Notes: a model not told the origin generated them from the sequence alone. A DNA stretch of 64,000 nt from Fimenecus sp045613065 (GCA_045613065.1 JAZLAH010000044.1:1-64000); one strand, 5' to 3'. Shown: positions 16,978-25,684, numbered from the stretch's first letter. Numbers and translations: made by a program.

Positions 16978-18003
16978 ATGTTATCTGTTGTTCGTTACAT
17001 CACTGCTATCGTTATGGTAGCATTCAATCTTTTTAACTTCCTTTTCAACGATTATGCTTATCCTGCATTATCAAGAAAAGACGCTTATCTTTTCGTGTAC
17101 TTTACAGGTAATTCTGTTGAAGAACAGAGAATCAATATGGCAATAAGCTCAGATGGTTACAGATTCCAGGCACTCAATGACAACAAGCCTATTATTGACC
17201 AGAAGTTAGGTACCGAATGTTGTCGTGACCCTTATATACTTAAAGGTCAGGATGGTTGTTATTACATTATTGCAACTGATATGGATGCAAATCTTGGTTG
17301 GACATCTAACCACGCTCTCGTTACTTGGAAATCAGAAGACCTTATTAACTGGACTGACGAAACAGTAATCGACATTCGTGAACTTGGTGGAGAATTTGCA
17401 AACACAACTCGAGCTTGGGCACCACAGGCAATCTGGGACCCTGAAGTGGAAATGTATATGGTTTACTGGGCACATTCAACTGTTGAAAATGATATTGCAG
17501 GTCACTATTATGCATATACAAAGGATTTCAAGACATTTGAAACTGAACCAAAGCCACTTTATGGTCGTTGGGAAGAAGGTATTCAGTGTATTGATGCCGA
17601 CATCGTATATAATGAAAAGAACGATTATTACTATCTCTATTTCAAATATGACGAAACACAGAAAATTGCTTATGTTAAGTCAAAGAATCTTACAGGACCT
17701 TATGATACAGAAGAGCCTGTAATCGTATCTCTCGGCTACTTTGGTGTTGAAGGCAGCACAATGTACAACATCAACGGTACTGATGCTTGGGTTATGATTA
17801 TGGACGAATACGGCACAGGTCATTTCTATACACAGCAGACAAACGATTTTGAAAACTTTAAACGAGTTAATCGTGACATTACTGCTATGGACCACTTAAA
17901 GCCTCGTCACGGTTCAATTGTTACAATTACAGAAAAAGAATACAAAGCTCTTAAAAATGAATTCGGTGTTCAGAAAATCCCTGCTAATCCAACAATTAAA
18001 TAA
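16978..18003 (+). CDS. GH43-like beta-propeller protein with N-terminal membrane segment
   Basis: A 341-residue paralogue of the protein at 10467-11366. An extra hydrophobic N-terminus (about residues 5-25) acts as signal peptide or anchor. Catalytic-site motifs match those of the paralogue: CCRDPYI, RAWAPQAIWD, CIDADIVY and GVEGSTMY. It should act outside the membrane on arabinose- or xylose-type glycosides, but the specificity is not determined. It has its own promoter and terminator and is a single-gene unit. Confidence 0.8.
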   Translation: MLSVVRYITAIVMVAFNLFNFLFNDYAYPALSRKDAYLFVYFTGNSVEEQRINMAISSDGYRFQALNDNKPIIDQKLGTECCRDPYILKGQDGCYYIIATDMDANLGWTSNHALVTWKSEDLINWTDETVIDIRELGGEFANTTRAWAPQAIWDPEVEMYMVYWAHSTVENDIAGHYYAYTKDFKTFETEPKPLYGRWEEGIQCIDADIVYNEKNDYYYLYFKYDETQKIAYVKSKNLTGPYDTEEPVIVSLGYFGVEGSTMYNINGTDAWVMIMDEYGTGHFYTQQTNDFENFKRVNRDITAMDHLKPRHGSIVTITEKEYKALKNEFGVQKIPANPTIK

Positions 18004-18013
18004 GTAAAAAAAT

Positions 18014-18046
18014 AAGGAACGATTGTGAAATCGTTCCTTTTTTTTA
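18014..18046 (+). terminator. terminator of the second GH43-like gene
   Basis: AAGGAACGATT (18014-18024) pairs perfectly with AATCGTTCCTT (18029-18039), followed by seven T residues. Confidence 0.93.
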
Positions 18047-18084
18047 TCATAAATTAGAGTTTGTCGAGGAGTTAATTGTTGTTA

Positions 18085-18116
18085 CGGTAGGGCGGGGTCA
18101 AGACCCCGCCCTACCG
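18085..18116. repeat. perfect GC-rich palindrome
   Basis: CGGTAGGGCGGGGTC (18085-18099), AA, then the exact complement (18102-18116): a 15-bp stem that is far more GC-rich than its surroundings. An outer TTTGTCG/CGACAAA pair (about 18059-18065 and 18140-18146) flanks it. It has no T-run, and its GTAGGG/CCCTAC ends link it to the element at 16817. Confidence 0.75.
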
Positions 18117-18146
18117 AATTACACCAATACCAAAGAGAACGACAAA

Positions 18147-18467
18147 TTATAATTTATTGAGTAAAATACTATTAATTATTTCTCTGTTTTCTTCTTCGCT
18201 TTCGGATACAAAATCCTTAATTTTTCTATCTTCTACTACATACTCGATTTTCAATTTTGTTGCAAAAACACCTTTGTTAACAAAGAGTATAATTTCAGAG
18301 TCAATATTATCATAAATAAAAGCAATCTTGTATCCTTTTACCTGTGGCTCAAAAACAACTTTTTCAACATTGCTCATTGCATTAGCTTTTTGCTTAAACT
18401 CTGTTAAAAAATTAGTCATCAATACAAATTTATCATAATCATTTTGAGTAATTGGCAGTTTATCCAT
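18147..18467 (-). CDS. small protein of unknown function
   Basis: A 106-residue soluble acidic protein that I do not recognise. It has no signal peptide or membrane segment, and it alternates predicted strands and helices (for example KVVFEPQVKGYKIAFIYDN). It starts behind GAGGATT, 13 bp after the alanyl-tRNA editing gene on the same strand, so it is probably co-transcribed. A link to translation quality control is only a guess from position. Confidence 0.7.
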   Translation of the reverse strand: MDKLPITQNDYDKFVLMTNFLTEFKQKANAMSNVEKVVFEPQVKGYKIAFIYDNIDSEIILFVNKGVFATKLKIEYVVEDRKIKDFVSESEEENREIINSILLNKL

Positions 18468-18480
18468 ATTAATAATCCTC

Positions 18481-19629
18481 TTATTTAAAGTAATCTAATA
18501 TAGCCTCTTTTGTACCGACAATTTTACCCTGTGCATAGGTATCTCTGCCACCACCTTTACCGTTAAAGGCTTTGTTGAGATTCTGCACATTTTCACGGAC
18601 GTTCTCTGTTTTACTTGAAACAACATAAATATAGTTGTTGTCATCTGTATTTGAGAATAAATAACAATGTTCATATTCTTCAATAAGCTCATTTGAGCAG
18701 TTTCGCAACTCATCATAAGAAACACCGTCAATAAATACACAGGATGTATTTCCGTTAATATGCTTCTCCATTTTAAGGGTCGCCATTTCACCCATAAGCT
18801 TTTTGTTTTCTGCTTTAAGAGTTGCAATTTCATTCTGCAATCTTTCAACTGAATCTGCAATTTCAAAGCGTTTTGCAGAAAGCATATTCATAACAGATTT
18901 ATTGGTTGCGTGAAGATTTTGATAATCATTAAGTGCCAACAAACCACAAATCATTTCAATTCGAGTACCCTTTTTATATGGAATGAAAGAAAGGATTTTA
19001 ATAATTCCTATTTCACCTGTTTTCAGTACATGCGGTGCACAACAAGCACAAAGGTCATAATCCTCAATCTCAATAAGACGAACACCTTCTGTAATATCAA
19101 GTTTGCTACGATAATCGTAATCAGGCAATTCTTCTGCTGTCGGATAAATGGCTTTTACACTCTTATTATCATAAATAGCCTTATTGGACTTTAGTTCAAC
19201 TTCTCTTATGTTTTCTTCTGTCAAAGGTCCATCAACATCAAGAGTTATAAGGGAATCGTTCATGTGAAAACCCACGTTGTTATAACCGAAAAGGCTATGA
19301 ATCACGCCTGAAACAATATGCTCACCCGTGTGATTCTGCATTCTCCCGAATCTTGTGTCCCAATCAATCGTACAGTTTACTTTTTCATTCTCTGTAAAAG
19401 CTTTGTTTACTTTGTGATAAATAATTTCATCCTTAATCTGTACATCAAGAACTTCTGCACCACTTATTTTACCTTTGTCAGCATCTTGTCCGCCACCCTC
19501 AGGAAAAAAGGCAGTTTTATCAAGGACAAGTAAATATGCACCGTCTTTTTCTTCACAGGAAACGACAGTTGCAGAAAATTCCTTTATATATGAATCATTT
19601 TCGTAAAGTTTAACTGTAGGTTTAATCAT
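18481..19629 (-). CDS. alaX: alanyl-tRNA editing protein AlaX, long form
   Basis: A 382-residue protein related to the editing half of alanyl-tRNA synthetase. The N-terminal part has FFPEGGGQ and the zinc/editing ligands HTGEH (near residue 98) and CACCAPH (near 195). A coiled coil (about 255-285) and a DHHA1-type C-terminus with GGGRDTYAQG follow. It lacks the aminoacylation domain, so it is not AlaRS. It should hydrolyse Ser-tRNA-Ala or Gly-tRNA-Ala. ATG 19629 is preferred (GAGAGGTG upstream) over GTG 19638. Confidence 0.9.
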   Translation of the reverse strand: MIKPTVKLYENDSYIKEFSATVVSCEEKDGAYLLVLDKTAFFPEGGGQDADKGKISGAEVLDVQIKDEIIYHKVNKAFTENEKVNCTIDWDTRFGRMQNHTGEHIVSGVIHSLFGYNNVGFHMNDSLITLDVDGPLTEENIREVELKSNKAIYDNKSVKAIYPTAEELPDYDYRSKLDITEGVRLIEIEDYDLCACCAPHVLKTGEIGIIKILSFIPYKKGTRIEMICGLLALNDYQNLHATNKSVMNMLSAKRFEIADSVERLQNEIATLKAENKKLMGEMATLKMEKHINGNTSCVFIDGVSYDELRNCSNELIEEYEHCYLFSNTDDNNYIYVVSSKTENVRENVQNLNKAFNGKGGGRDTYAQGKIVGTKEAILDYFK

Positions 19630-19647
19630 ATAAAACACCTCTCGACA

Positions 19648-19676
19648 ATTATACTAAATATCAACCACTTTATCAA
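19648..19676 (-). promoter_or_regulatory. promoter of alaX
   Basis: Minus-strand TTGATA (19671-19676), 17 bp, TATAAT (19648-19653), close to the divergent GH5 promoter. Confidence 0.72.
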
Positions 19677-19687
19677 CTATTTGTTTA

Positions 19688-19716
19688 TTGTAATCTCCTA
19701 TTTATTATGTTAGAAT
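19688..19716 (+). promoter_or_regulatory. promoter of the GH5 gene
   Basis: TTGTAA (19688-19693), 17 bp, TAGAAT (19711-19716). Confidence 0.6.
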
Positions 19717-19749
19717 GAATCTATTCCACAATAAACACGAGGTAAAATT

Positions 19750-21165
19750 ATGTTTTATTGCGATAACCTGAAAATCAAAGACAACTACGGTAGAGAAAGA
19801 ATCTTCAGAGGAGTCAACATCTGTTTAAAACCACACTGGATAAACGAGCATTTCGTTCGCAAACACCTTTTAAAAGAAAGCAACTTTGAAAAATTCAGGT
19901 CTGTAGGTGTAAATATTATCAGACTTGGAATTACATGGGCAGCTATTGAACCTGAAGAAGACAAATACAACGACAAACTTATTTATGCACTAAAGGATTA
20001 TATTCATAAGTGTGCTGAAAATAATATATTCATTATGTTTGATATGCATCAGGATTTGTTCTCACACTATTTTCATGGTGATGGTGCACCAAAATGGGCT
20101 ATTGATTCGTCTTACGAGAATCCTCGTCAATATGCTATCTGGGCAGAAGGATATTTCTATATGCAAGGTGTTCAAAAGGCTTTTAACGACTTCTGGACAA
20201 ACAGAGACAACATACAGACAAAATTTATAAAAATGTGGTCTTATGTGGCAGATGCTCTTTCAGATTGCAAAAACATAATCGGTTATGACTACTTAAACGA
20301 GCCATACATTCATAAAGATGGCAGAAAAGTATTTCTTACGCTTGCATCAAACGTTATAAAAACAGCCTACGGAAAAGATGTGAATTTTGAGAAATATTTT
20401 AATAAGTGCAAAGACAAAACAGGTTTTGCAAAAATGGCTATTAAGATTTATTCTTTTATCCGTACAAGAAAAGGTCTTCTTAATCTCCTTGAAACAATGG
20501 ATAGTGAAGAAAAATTTTATGATGCAATAAATGGTCTTTCTGAATTCACAAACGATTTTAACAAAGACTACTATCAACCATTTTTCTATAACATCAGTAA
20601 CACTGTAAACAAGACAGGAATTTTCAATTTCTTTGAACATAGTTACTATGCAAACCTTGGATTACCATTTGAAATTGAAAAGAGAAACAATGATATTTAT
20701 TCTCCACACGCATACGACATCTTTATTGATTCACCTTTATACAATAAATATTCAAGTAACAATCGTGTCAAGTGTATTATCTCTGAAATAAGAAAAAACC
20801 AGTTGAAAATGAATGTTCCTGTGCTTTTTGGTGAATGGGGTGGTGGTGCACCTGGTCACGACTGGATTCAACATATTGATTTTATTATGGGTGAATTTGA
20901 AAAGAATCATTGGAGCAGCATTTATTGGAGTTATAATTTCAAAAAAGATGAATTAAAAGAGGTATTTAACAGACCTTATCCTGTTGCTGTCTGTGGTGAT
21001 GTTGAAGAAATTAAAACTGACAGTAAAAATCGCAAATTCATATTGAAATGGTCTTGTGAAAAGGATTTTCCTGATAATGTTAAGACAGAAATATATATTC
21101 CGAATAAAGGTATCGTAAAATTTGATAATCAAATTGGCAAAAATAAAATTGAAATAGAATATTAA
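19750..21165 (+). CDS. glycoside hydrolase family 5, endoglycoceramidase-like
   Basis: A 471-residue clan GH-A hydrolase without a signal peptide. The N-terminal FRGVN, the FDMHQDLFS strand, the acid/base Glu in YDYLNEPY (near residue 183) and the nucleophile Glu in VLFGEWGGG (near 363) follow the GH5 plan. The C-terminal RPYPVAVCGD and the small beta domain after it resemble endoglycoceramidases and related GH5 enzymes. True endoglycoceramidases are exported; this one appears cytoplasmic, so an imported glycoside is a more likely substrate. It is a single-gene unit with its own promoter and terminator. Confidence 0.82.
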   Translation: MFYCDNLKIKDNYGRERIFRGVNICLKPHWINEHFVRKHLLKESNFEKFRSVGVNIIRLGITWAAIEPEEDKYNDKLIYALKDYIHKCAENNIFIMFDMHQDLFSHYFHGDGAPKWAIDSSYENPRQYAIWAEGYFYMQGVQKAFNDFWTNRDNIQTKFIKMWSYVADALSDCKNIIGYDYLNEPYIHKDGRKVFLTLASNVIKTAYGKDVNFEKYFNKCKDKTGFAKMAIKIYSFIRTRKGLLNLLETMDSEEKFYDAINGLSEFTNDFNKDYYQPFFYNISNTVNKTGIFNFFEHSYYANLGLPFEIEKRNNDIYSPHAYDIFIDSPLYNKYSSNNRVKCIISEIRKNQLKMNVPVLFGEWGGGAPGHDWIQHIDFIMGEFEKNHWSSIYWSYNFKKDELKEVFNRPYPVAVCGDVEEIKTDSKNRKFILKWSCEKDFPDNVKTEIYIPNKGIVKFDNQIGKNKIEIEY

Positions 21166-21172
21166 AAACCAA

Positions 21173-21194
21173 GGGACGATGTGAGCATCGTCCC
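21173..21194 (+). terminator. terminator of the GH5 gene, repeat-like
   Basis: GGGACGATG (21173-21181) pairs with CATCGTCCC (21186-21194), followed by CTACTTTTTAT. The GGGAC...GTCCCCTAC form resembles the palindromic repeats at 16817 and 18085. Confidence 0.75.
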
Positions 21195-21213
21195 CTACTT
21201 TTTATATAAAAAA

Positions 21214-21239
21214 TACCGCGAGCCGATAGACACGCGGTA
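21214..21239 (-). terminator. terminator of fba
   Basis: On the minus strand TACCGCG (21233-21239) pairs with CGCGGTA (21214-21220), followed by TTTTTTATAT. It lies 120 bp past the fba stop; the interval 21240-21361 holds no gene. Confidence 0.8.
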
Positions 21240-21361
21240 CCATGAAATCAAATTGTAAAATTGAGTTATTTTTTTGTTAGGCAATCTCACGAAACCGAAG
21301 CTGTATCAAGATACTGCGAGGTGAAGACGAGGAAGCATAACGAAAAAAGAAGCAATTTAAA

Positions 21362-22228
21362 TTATGCTTTGTTAGCTGAACCGAAGAGTTCAATCTTTTC
21401 TCTAACTGTTGCCTTGATTGCTTCACAACCAGGAGCTAAAAGCTTTCTTGGGTCAAAGCCCTTACCTTCAAGGTCTTTACCTGCTTCAATGTACTTTCTT
21501 GTTGCTTCCTGGAATGCAAGCTGACATTCTGTGTTAACGTTGATTTTTGAAACACCAAGAGAAATAGCTTTCTGAATCATATCTGCTGGAATACCTGTAC
21601 CACCGTGAAGAACGAGAGGCATTGTGCCTGTCTTTTCCTGAACTGCTGCAAGTGTGTCGAATGAAAGACCTGCCCAGTTTTCAGGATATTTACCGTGAAT
21701 ATTACCGATACCAGCTGCAAGCATTGTAACACCAAGGTCAGCAATCATCTTGCATTCTTCAGGATCAGCACATTCACCTGCACCAACAACACCGTCTTCT
21801 TCACCACCGATTGAACCAACTTCAGCTTCAATTGAAAGACCCTTTTCTTCACAAATTGCAACTAATTCCTTTGTCTTTTCGATATTTTCATCGATTGGAT
21901 AGTGAGAACCGTCGAACATGATTGAGCTAAAACCTGCTTCGATACAAGCTTTTGCACCTTCGTATGAACCGTGGTCAAGGTGAAGAGCAACAGGAACTGT
22001 AATTTTAAGTTCTTCAAGCATACCTTCAACCATACCTACAACTGTTTTGTAGCCACACATATATTTGCCTGCACCCTCAGATACACCAAGGATAACAGGA
22101 GAATTCATTTCCTGTGCAGTGAGAAGAATTGACTTAGTCCATTCAAGGTTATTGATATTGAACTGACCAACTGCGTAATGACCAGCCTTTGCTTTTGTAA
22201 GCATTTCTTTTGCATTTACTAATGGCAT
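21362..22228 (-). CDS. fba: class II fructose-1,6-bisphosphate aldolase
   Basis: A 288-residue zinc aldolase. LHLDHGS carries the first zinc His and catalytic Asp, EAEVGSIGG follows, and the later zinc ligands are in GNIHGKYP and LVLHGGTGIP. KINVNTECQ binds phosphate. It splits fructose-1,6-bisphosphate into dihydroxyacetone phosphate and glyceraldehyde-3-phosphate. The codon usage and the consensus promoter suit a highly expressed glycolytic gene. It is monocistronic. Tagatose-bisphosphate aldolases share this fold, but the lack of sugar-operon neighbours favours glycolysis. Confidence 0.94.
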   Translation of the reverse strand: MPLVNAKEMLTKAKAGHYAVGQFNINNLEWTKSILLTAQEMNSPVILGVSEGAGKYMCGYKTVVGMVEGMLEELKITVPVALHLDHGSYEGAKACIEAGFSSIMFDGSHYPIDENIEKTKELVAICEEKGLSIEAEVGSIGGEEDGVVGAGECADPEECKMIADLGVTMLAAGIGNIHGKYPENWAGLSFDTLAAVQEKTGTMPLVLHGGTGIPADMIQKAISLGVSKINVNTECQLAFQEATRKYIEAGKDLEGKGFDPRKLLAPGCEAIKATVREKIELFGSANKA

Positions 22229-22263
22229 AATTTAATACACTCCTATAAAAATTTATCGCAAAT

Positions 22264-22292
22264 ATTATATATCACCTACAACTAAATGTCAA
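22264..22292 (-). promoter_or_regulatory. strong consensus promoter of fba
   Basis: Minus-strand TTGACA (22287-22292), 17 bp, TATAAT (22264-22269): a perfect sigma-A consensus. Confidence 0.88.
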
Positions 22293-22311
22293 CAAATTAA
22301 CAAAATAAACT

Positions 22312-22341
22312 GCATAGAATAGTATAAGTTGGAGAGTATAA
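22312..22341 (+). promoter_or_regulatory. possible sporulation-type promoter before the spoVAD operon
   Basis: GCATA (22312-22316), 18 bp, AGTATAA (22335-22341). The -35 element resembles those of sigma-G/sigma-F promoters and no TTGACA-like box is at the correct distance. The match is loose and rests partly on the spoVAD gene downstream. Confidence 0.3.
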
Positions 22342-22363
22342 TCCGACTTATATCAGGGGTGGT

Positions 22364-23413
22364 ATGGTGAAAAAGTATTTCTCAAGTGTTATCTGCAGTA
22401 AAGGTTACACAAGTACATACAATACAATTTACAAAAAGGATCCGTCTGCAAGTGTTTATATAGTCAATGGTGATGATTATGAAAAGTCAATATTCTTTTC
22501 GGAAATAATAAAACATATGTCAGGATATAATATTACACTTTTTAATCCGTTTTATGACGAATCAACAGATGGAATTCACATAAAAAACCTGAATACATAT
22601 GTTCTTTCTGACGGTGGATATAATAAAATCTATCCTGTGTTTCCTGGCATATGGGAAAAGCAGATTGACATTGTATCAAACAAGAATTACAAAACAGATT
22701 TACTTCGAGAAGTTTTGATTCACAAATCACAAGAAAACTACCATTATAGTGAAGCTTGTTCCACATTAAAAAAAGCATCACTTATTAAGGAAAGACTACA
22801 CAATGAGCTTTCACCATATCTTAACGAGGATAAAGTCATCAATTTCATTCATCGATTTAAAAGTAAAGAACTAAAATCAGTAATCACTCACGCAAAAGGT
22901 GAAATCCGACTACTTTCCTCACCTACTCCATTAGGGTTTCACACTCATTACGAAACAATTTTTAGCCTTTGTGAAAAAGTTATAAATATTGTTGATGAAA
23001 CAAGTTTTATAGCCTCAATCATTTCAGGAGTTATAAAAAACTGTGCTATTCGTGAAAAAATTCCTATAATTGCAAGTCCATCATATTTCAACAATGATTT
23101 TTTTCAATTTTTAATTTTTCCAACTGTAAAAATAGGCATCTGCATCTCCGATAAAAGTCACATTCTGCCTTTTGAGCCTTATGATAAAATAACTGCATCA
23201 CGATTTCTCACAAATCCCGATATTCTCAACAGTAGATATGTAGAAATTCTTCTGTCCGTGGAAGAAAAATTTCTCGAAAAAGCAATTCTTTCAATTTATA
23301 ACGGCAGAGACGAACGATATAAATATAACGATTTGACAAAAGGATATTCCAATCCTGACGAAGCCATAGACTCAGCTAAAAAATTAGCAAAGAAAATATT
23401 GAATTTTCAGTAA
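22364..23413 (+). CDS. PRK06851-like protein with degenerate P-loop, linked to spoVAD
   Basis: A 349-residue protein. Its layout resembles the Firmicute ATPase-like family PRK06851: a YFSSVICSKGYTSTYNTIY opening, a DGIHIKNLNTYVLSDGG block, PVFPGIWEKQIDI, then a helical middle and a second half that begins with a repeat of the fold. In that family the first block holds a Walker A loop (GxxGxGKST). Here the equivalent is VNGDDYEKSIFF, so nucleotide binding at this site is doubtful. It starts behind AGGGGT, 41 bp before spoVAD on the same strand, so a role in spore formation or germination is likely but not shown. The family match is from memory of sequence patterns. Confidence 0.55.
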   Translation: MVKKYFSSVICSKGYTSTYNTIYKKDPSASVYIVNGDDYEKSIFFSEIIKHMSGYNITLFNPFYDESTDGIHIKNLNTYVLSDGGYNKIYPVFPGIWEKQIDIVSNKNYKTDLLREVLIHKSQENYHYSEACSTLKKASLIKERLHNELSPYLNEDKVINFIHRFKSKELKSVITHAKGEIRLLSSPTPLGFHTHYETIFSLCEKVINIVDETSFIASIISGVIKNCAIREKIPIIASPSYFNNDFFQFLIFPTVKIGICISDKSHILPFEPYDKITASRFLTNPDILNSRYVEILLSVEEKFLEKAILSIYNGRDERYKYNDLTKGYSNPDEAIDSAKKLAKKILNFQ

Positions 23414-23454
23414 TTATTCGGGAAGAATAATTTCAGACTGAAAGGATTGATTTT

Positions 23455-24477
23455 ATGGCTGAACGAATTGGTAAGCATACAATTTTATTACCGACAAAAC
23501 CATCTGTTTACGGATATGCCTCTGTTGTTGGTAAAGCTGAAAGCGAAGGTCCCTTATCACAAGAATTTGACAAGACATATGACGATGACACAATCGACGG
23601 ATGTCCCACTTGGGAGAAAAGTGAAAGTGCTTTGCACAATGAAGCTGTTTCACGTGCAATTGCAAAAGCTGATTTATCTCCAAAAGATATTGACTTAATT
23701 ATGGCTGGAGATTTGCTCAACCAATGTATAGGTACTTCATTTGGCATAAGGGAATTGCAAATCCCCTTTTTAGGAATTTATGGTGCATGCTCCACAATGG
23801 CACTATCAATGGCTCTTGCATCAGTTTTGGTTGATTCTCAGGTTGTGAATACAGCAGTTGCCTCAACCTCATCACATTTTGCATCTGCAGAACGACAATT
23901 CCGTTTGCCACTTGAATATGGCGGTCAACGACCCCCGTCAGCACAACGAACAGCAACCGCTTCAGGTGCTACGGTCATCTCTCACCATAAAGGAAATGTG
24001 CCATCAATCGAAGCTGTGATTTTCGGTAAAATTATGGACTTAGGCATAAAAGATGCCAACAATATGGGTGCTGCCATGGCACCGGCTGCTGCAGAAACCA
24101 TACAGAGTTTTTTGAATGATACAAATACGAAGCCAAGTGATTATGACTTAATTCTCACTGGTGATTTGGGTAAAGTTGGTAGTGAATTGTTAATTGATTT
24201 GCTGATTAAAGACTTTAATATTGATATTTCGTCTGTTCACAATGATTGTGGTCTGATGATTTACGACTTGGAAACACAGGATATGCATGCTGGTGGTTCA
24301 GGTTGTGGTTGTAGTGCTGCCGTTGTGAACTCGGTCATCATGAAAAAGCTTACAAATGGCAATTTAAAACGAGTTTTATTCGTTGGTACGGGTGCTTTGC
24401 TATCCACAACATCGTCATTACAAGGCGAAAGTGTACCTGGAATTGCACATGGAGTTCTTTTAACAAATGGAAAATAA
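23455..24477 (+). CDS. spoVAD: stage V sporulation protein AD
   Basis: A 340-residue thiolase-fold protein of the SpoVAD family. Typical segments include GCPTWEKSE, IMAGDLLNQCIGTSFG, GIYGACSTM and GGSGCGCSAAV. In Bacillus and Clostridium, SpoVAD binds dipicolinic acid in the SpoVA channel that loads the spore with Ca-DPA and releases it at germination. Partner genes spoVAC and spoVAE, usually adjacent, are not next to it here. Its neighbours are the PRK06851-like gene upstream and a 47-residue membrane protein downstream. Its presence indicates that the organism belongs to a spore-forming lineage. Confidence 0.94.
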   Translation: MAERIGKHTILLPTKPSVYGYASVVGKAESEGPLSQEFDKTYDDDTIDGCPTWEKSESALHNEAVSRAIAKADLSPKDIDLIMAGDLLNQCIGTSFGIRELQIPFLGIYGACSTMALSMALASVLVDSQVVNTAVASTSSHFASAERQFRLPLEYGGQRPPSAQRTATASGATVISHHKGNVPSIEAVIFGKIMDLGIKDANNMGAAMAPAAAETIQSFLNDTNTKPSDYDLILTGDLGKVGSELLIDLLIKDFNIDISSVHNDCGLMIYDLETQDMHAGGSGCGCSAAVVNSVIMKKLTNGNLKRVLFVGTGALLSTTSSLQGESVPGIAHGVLLTNGK

Positions 24478-24481
24478 TATA

Positions 24482-24625
24482 ATGAATATGAGCCACGATA
24501 TAACTGTAATTTCACGACTTGGTAATACACTTAAAATGTTAAAACTTCTTGAAATGGCACTGACCGTTGGGATAATAGCCTTTACCGTTTTAAGAGTAAT
24601 CAACATATTTCGAGAACAGAATTAG
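24482..24625 (+). CDS. 47-residue single-span membrane protein after spoVAD
   Basis: A short frame starts 4 bp after the spoVAD stop, with GGAAAATAAT as possible ribosome site, and ends at TAG 24623-24625. The N-terminal 25 residues are polar and amphipathic (ISRLGNTLKMLKLLEM). A hydrophobic segment follows (ALTVGIIAFTVLRVINIF), ending in a short charged tail. A terminator comes 15 bp later, so it completes the operon. It is too short to be SpoVAE. I do not recognise it; a small spore-membrane protein is a reasonable guess. Confidence 0.55.
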   Translation: MNMSHDITVISRLGNTLKMLKLLEMALTVGIIAFTVLRVINIFREQN

Positions 24626-24639
24626 AATATCTAAAAAAC

Positions 24640-24665
24640 GCAGAGAAGATTTTATTCTTCTCTGC
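24640..24665 (+). terminator. terminator of the spoVAD operon
   Basis: GCAGAGAAGA (24640-24649) pairs with TCTTCTCTGC (24656-24665), followed by AATTTTGTTT. Confidence 0.85.
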
Positions 24666-24737
24666 AATTTTGTTTGGCATTAAAATTAAGAGATTTTCCT
24701 CTCCACTAATAATGATGTGTTTTCTCAACATTTGCAG

Positions 24738-24766
24738 TTGAAAAAGTGAAAATTATATGGTATTAT
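24738..24766 (+). promoter_or_regulatory. promoter of the YdjC-family gene
   Basis: TTGAAA (24738-24743), 17 bp, TATTAT (24761-24766). Confidence 0.68.
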
Positions 24767-24798
24767 TTAACTGATAATTTTTACAAAGGTGTGATATT

Positions 24799-25674
24799 AT
24801 GGGAAAATATCTTTTAGTTAATGCTGATGACTTTGGTATGTGTCATAGTGCTAACGAAGCAATTTTTGACCTTTTCAAGTCAGGCAGACTTAAATCATCT
24901 ACAATAATGATGCCTTGTCCTGCTGCAAAGGAAGCTGTTGATTTTTCTATTGAAAATCCACAGTATGCTATCGGTGTTCACCTTACTACAACAGCAGAAT
25001 GGGAAACATATCGTTGGAAAGCATTAACAAACGGACCAAGTCTTCACGATAAAGAAGGTTTTATGTGGCATACCGGTGAAGATGCTGACAAATACGGTAA
25101 ATACGACGAGATTGAAAAAGAAATTAGAGCTCAGATTGACCTTGCACATGCTTGGGGTATGAAACCATCACATGTTGATAATCACATGGGTTCATTATAT
25201 GGACATCTCACAGGAAGATTTTCACTTCTTAAATTGACACTTCGTGTTTGTGGAGATTATGGATATGCATTCCGTATGTTCACTTCTGCAGATAAGCGTG
25301 TTGCTCCAAGAGGAACTCCATATTTTCTCTGGAATGCTTGTACTCTCCTTTCAAGAAAATGGGGCAAGCAATATAATGTAATTATGCCTGATTATCTTCT
25401 TTTCCCTGATTGGGATGTTATGCCAACAGACTCTTACGAAAGTTACAGAAAGAAAATTCTTGACATCTGGTGCAATATTCCAGAAGGAATTACTGAAACT
25501 TATGTTCATCCTGCACTTGAAACAGACGAACTTAAATCTATCGTACCTCTTTGGGAACAGAGAGTATGGGAATATCAAGTTATGAAAGACCCTGAAACTG
25601 AAAAATATCTCAATGCTCATGGTGTTGAATTGATTAGCTACAGAGATATTATAAAAATGAAATCTGCAAAGTAA
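24799..25674 (+). CDS. YdjC/ChbG family carbohydrate deacetylase
   Basis: A 291-residue protein of the YdjC (ChbG) family. The metal and catalytic motifs are intact: NADDFGMCHSAN at the start, GVHLTTTAE near residue 75 and PSHVDNHMG near residue 125. Family members remove an acetyl group from N-acetylglucosamine oligosaccharides such as chitobiose, or from related glycans. There is no signal peptide, so it acts on an internalised sugar. It stands alone between a promoter and a terminator, so the natural substrate is not indicated. Confidence 0.88.
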   Translation: MGKYLLVNADDFGMCHSANEAIFDLFKSGRLKSSTIMMPCPAAKEAVDFSIENPQYAIGVHLTTTAEWETYRWKALTNGPSLHDKEGFMWHTGEDADKYGKYDEIEKEIRAQIDLAHAWGMKPSHVDNHMGSLYGHLTGRFSLLKLTLRVCGDYGYAFRMFTSADKRVAPRGTPYFLWNACTLLSRKWGKQYNVIMPDYLLFPDWDVMPTDSYESYRKKILDIWCNIPEGITETYVHPALETDELKSIVPLWEQRVWEYQVMKDPETEKYLNAHGVELISYRDIIKMKSAK

Positions 25675-25684
25675 TGCAAAACAG

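Noticed and set aside
18085..18116. Terminator for the second GH43-like gene
   Set aside because: It has no T-run and a strong terminator already lies at 18014-18046.
18481..19629. Alanyl-tRNA synthetase fragment
   Set aside because: The aminoacylation domain is absent and the gene starts and ends normally, so it is a complete AlaX-type editing protein, not a truncated synthetase.
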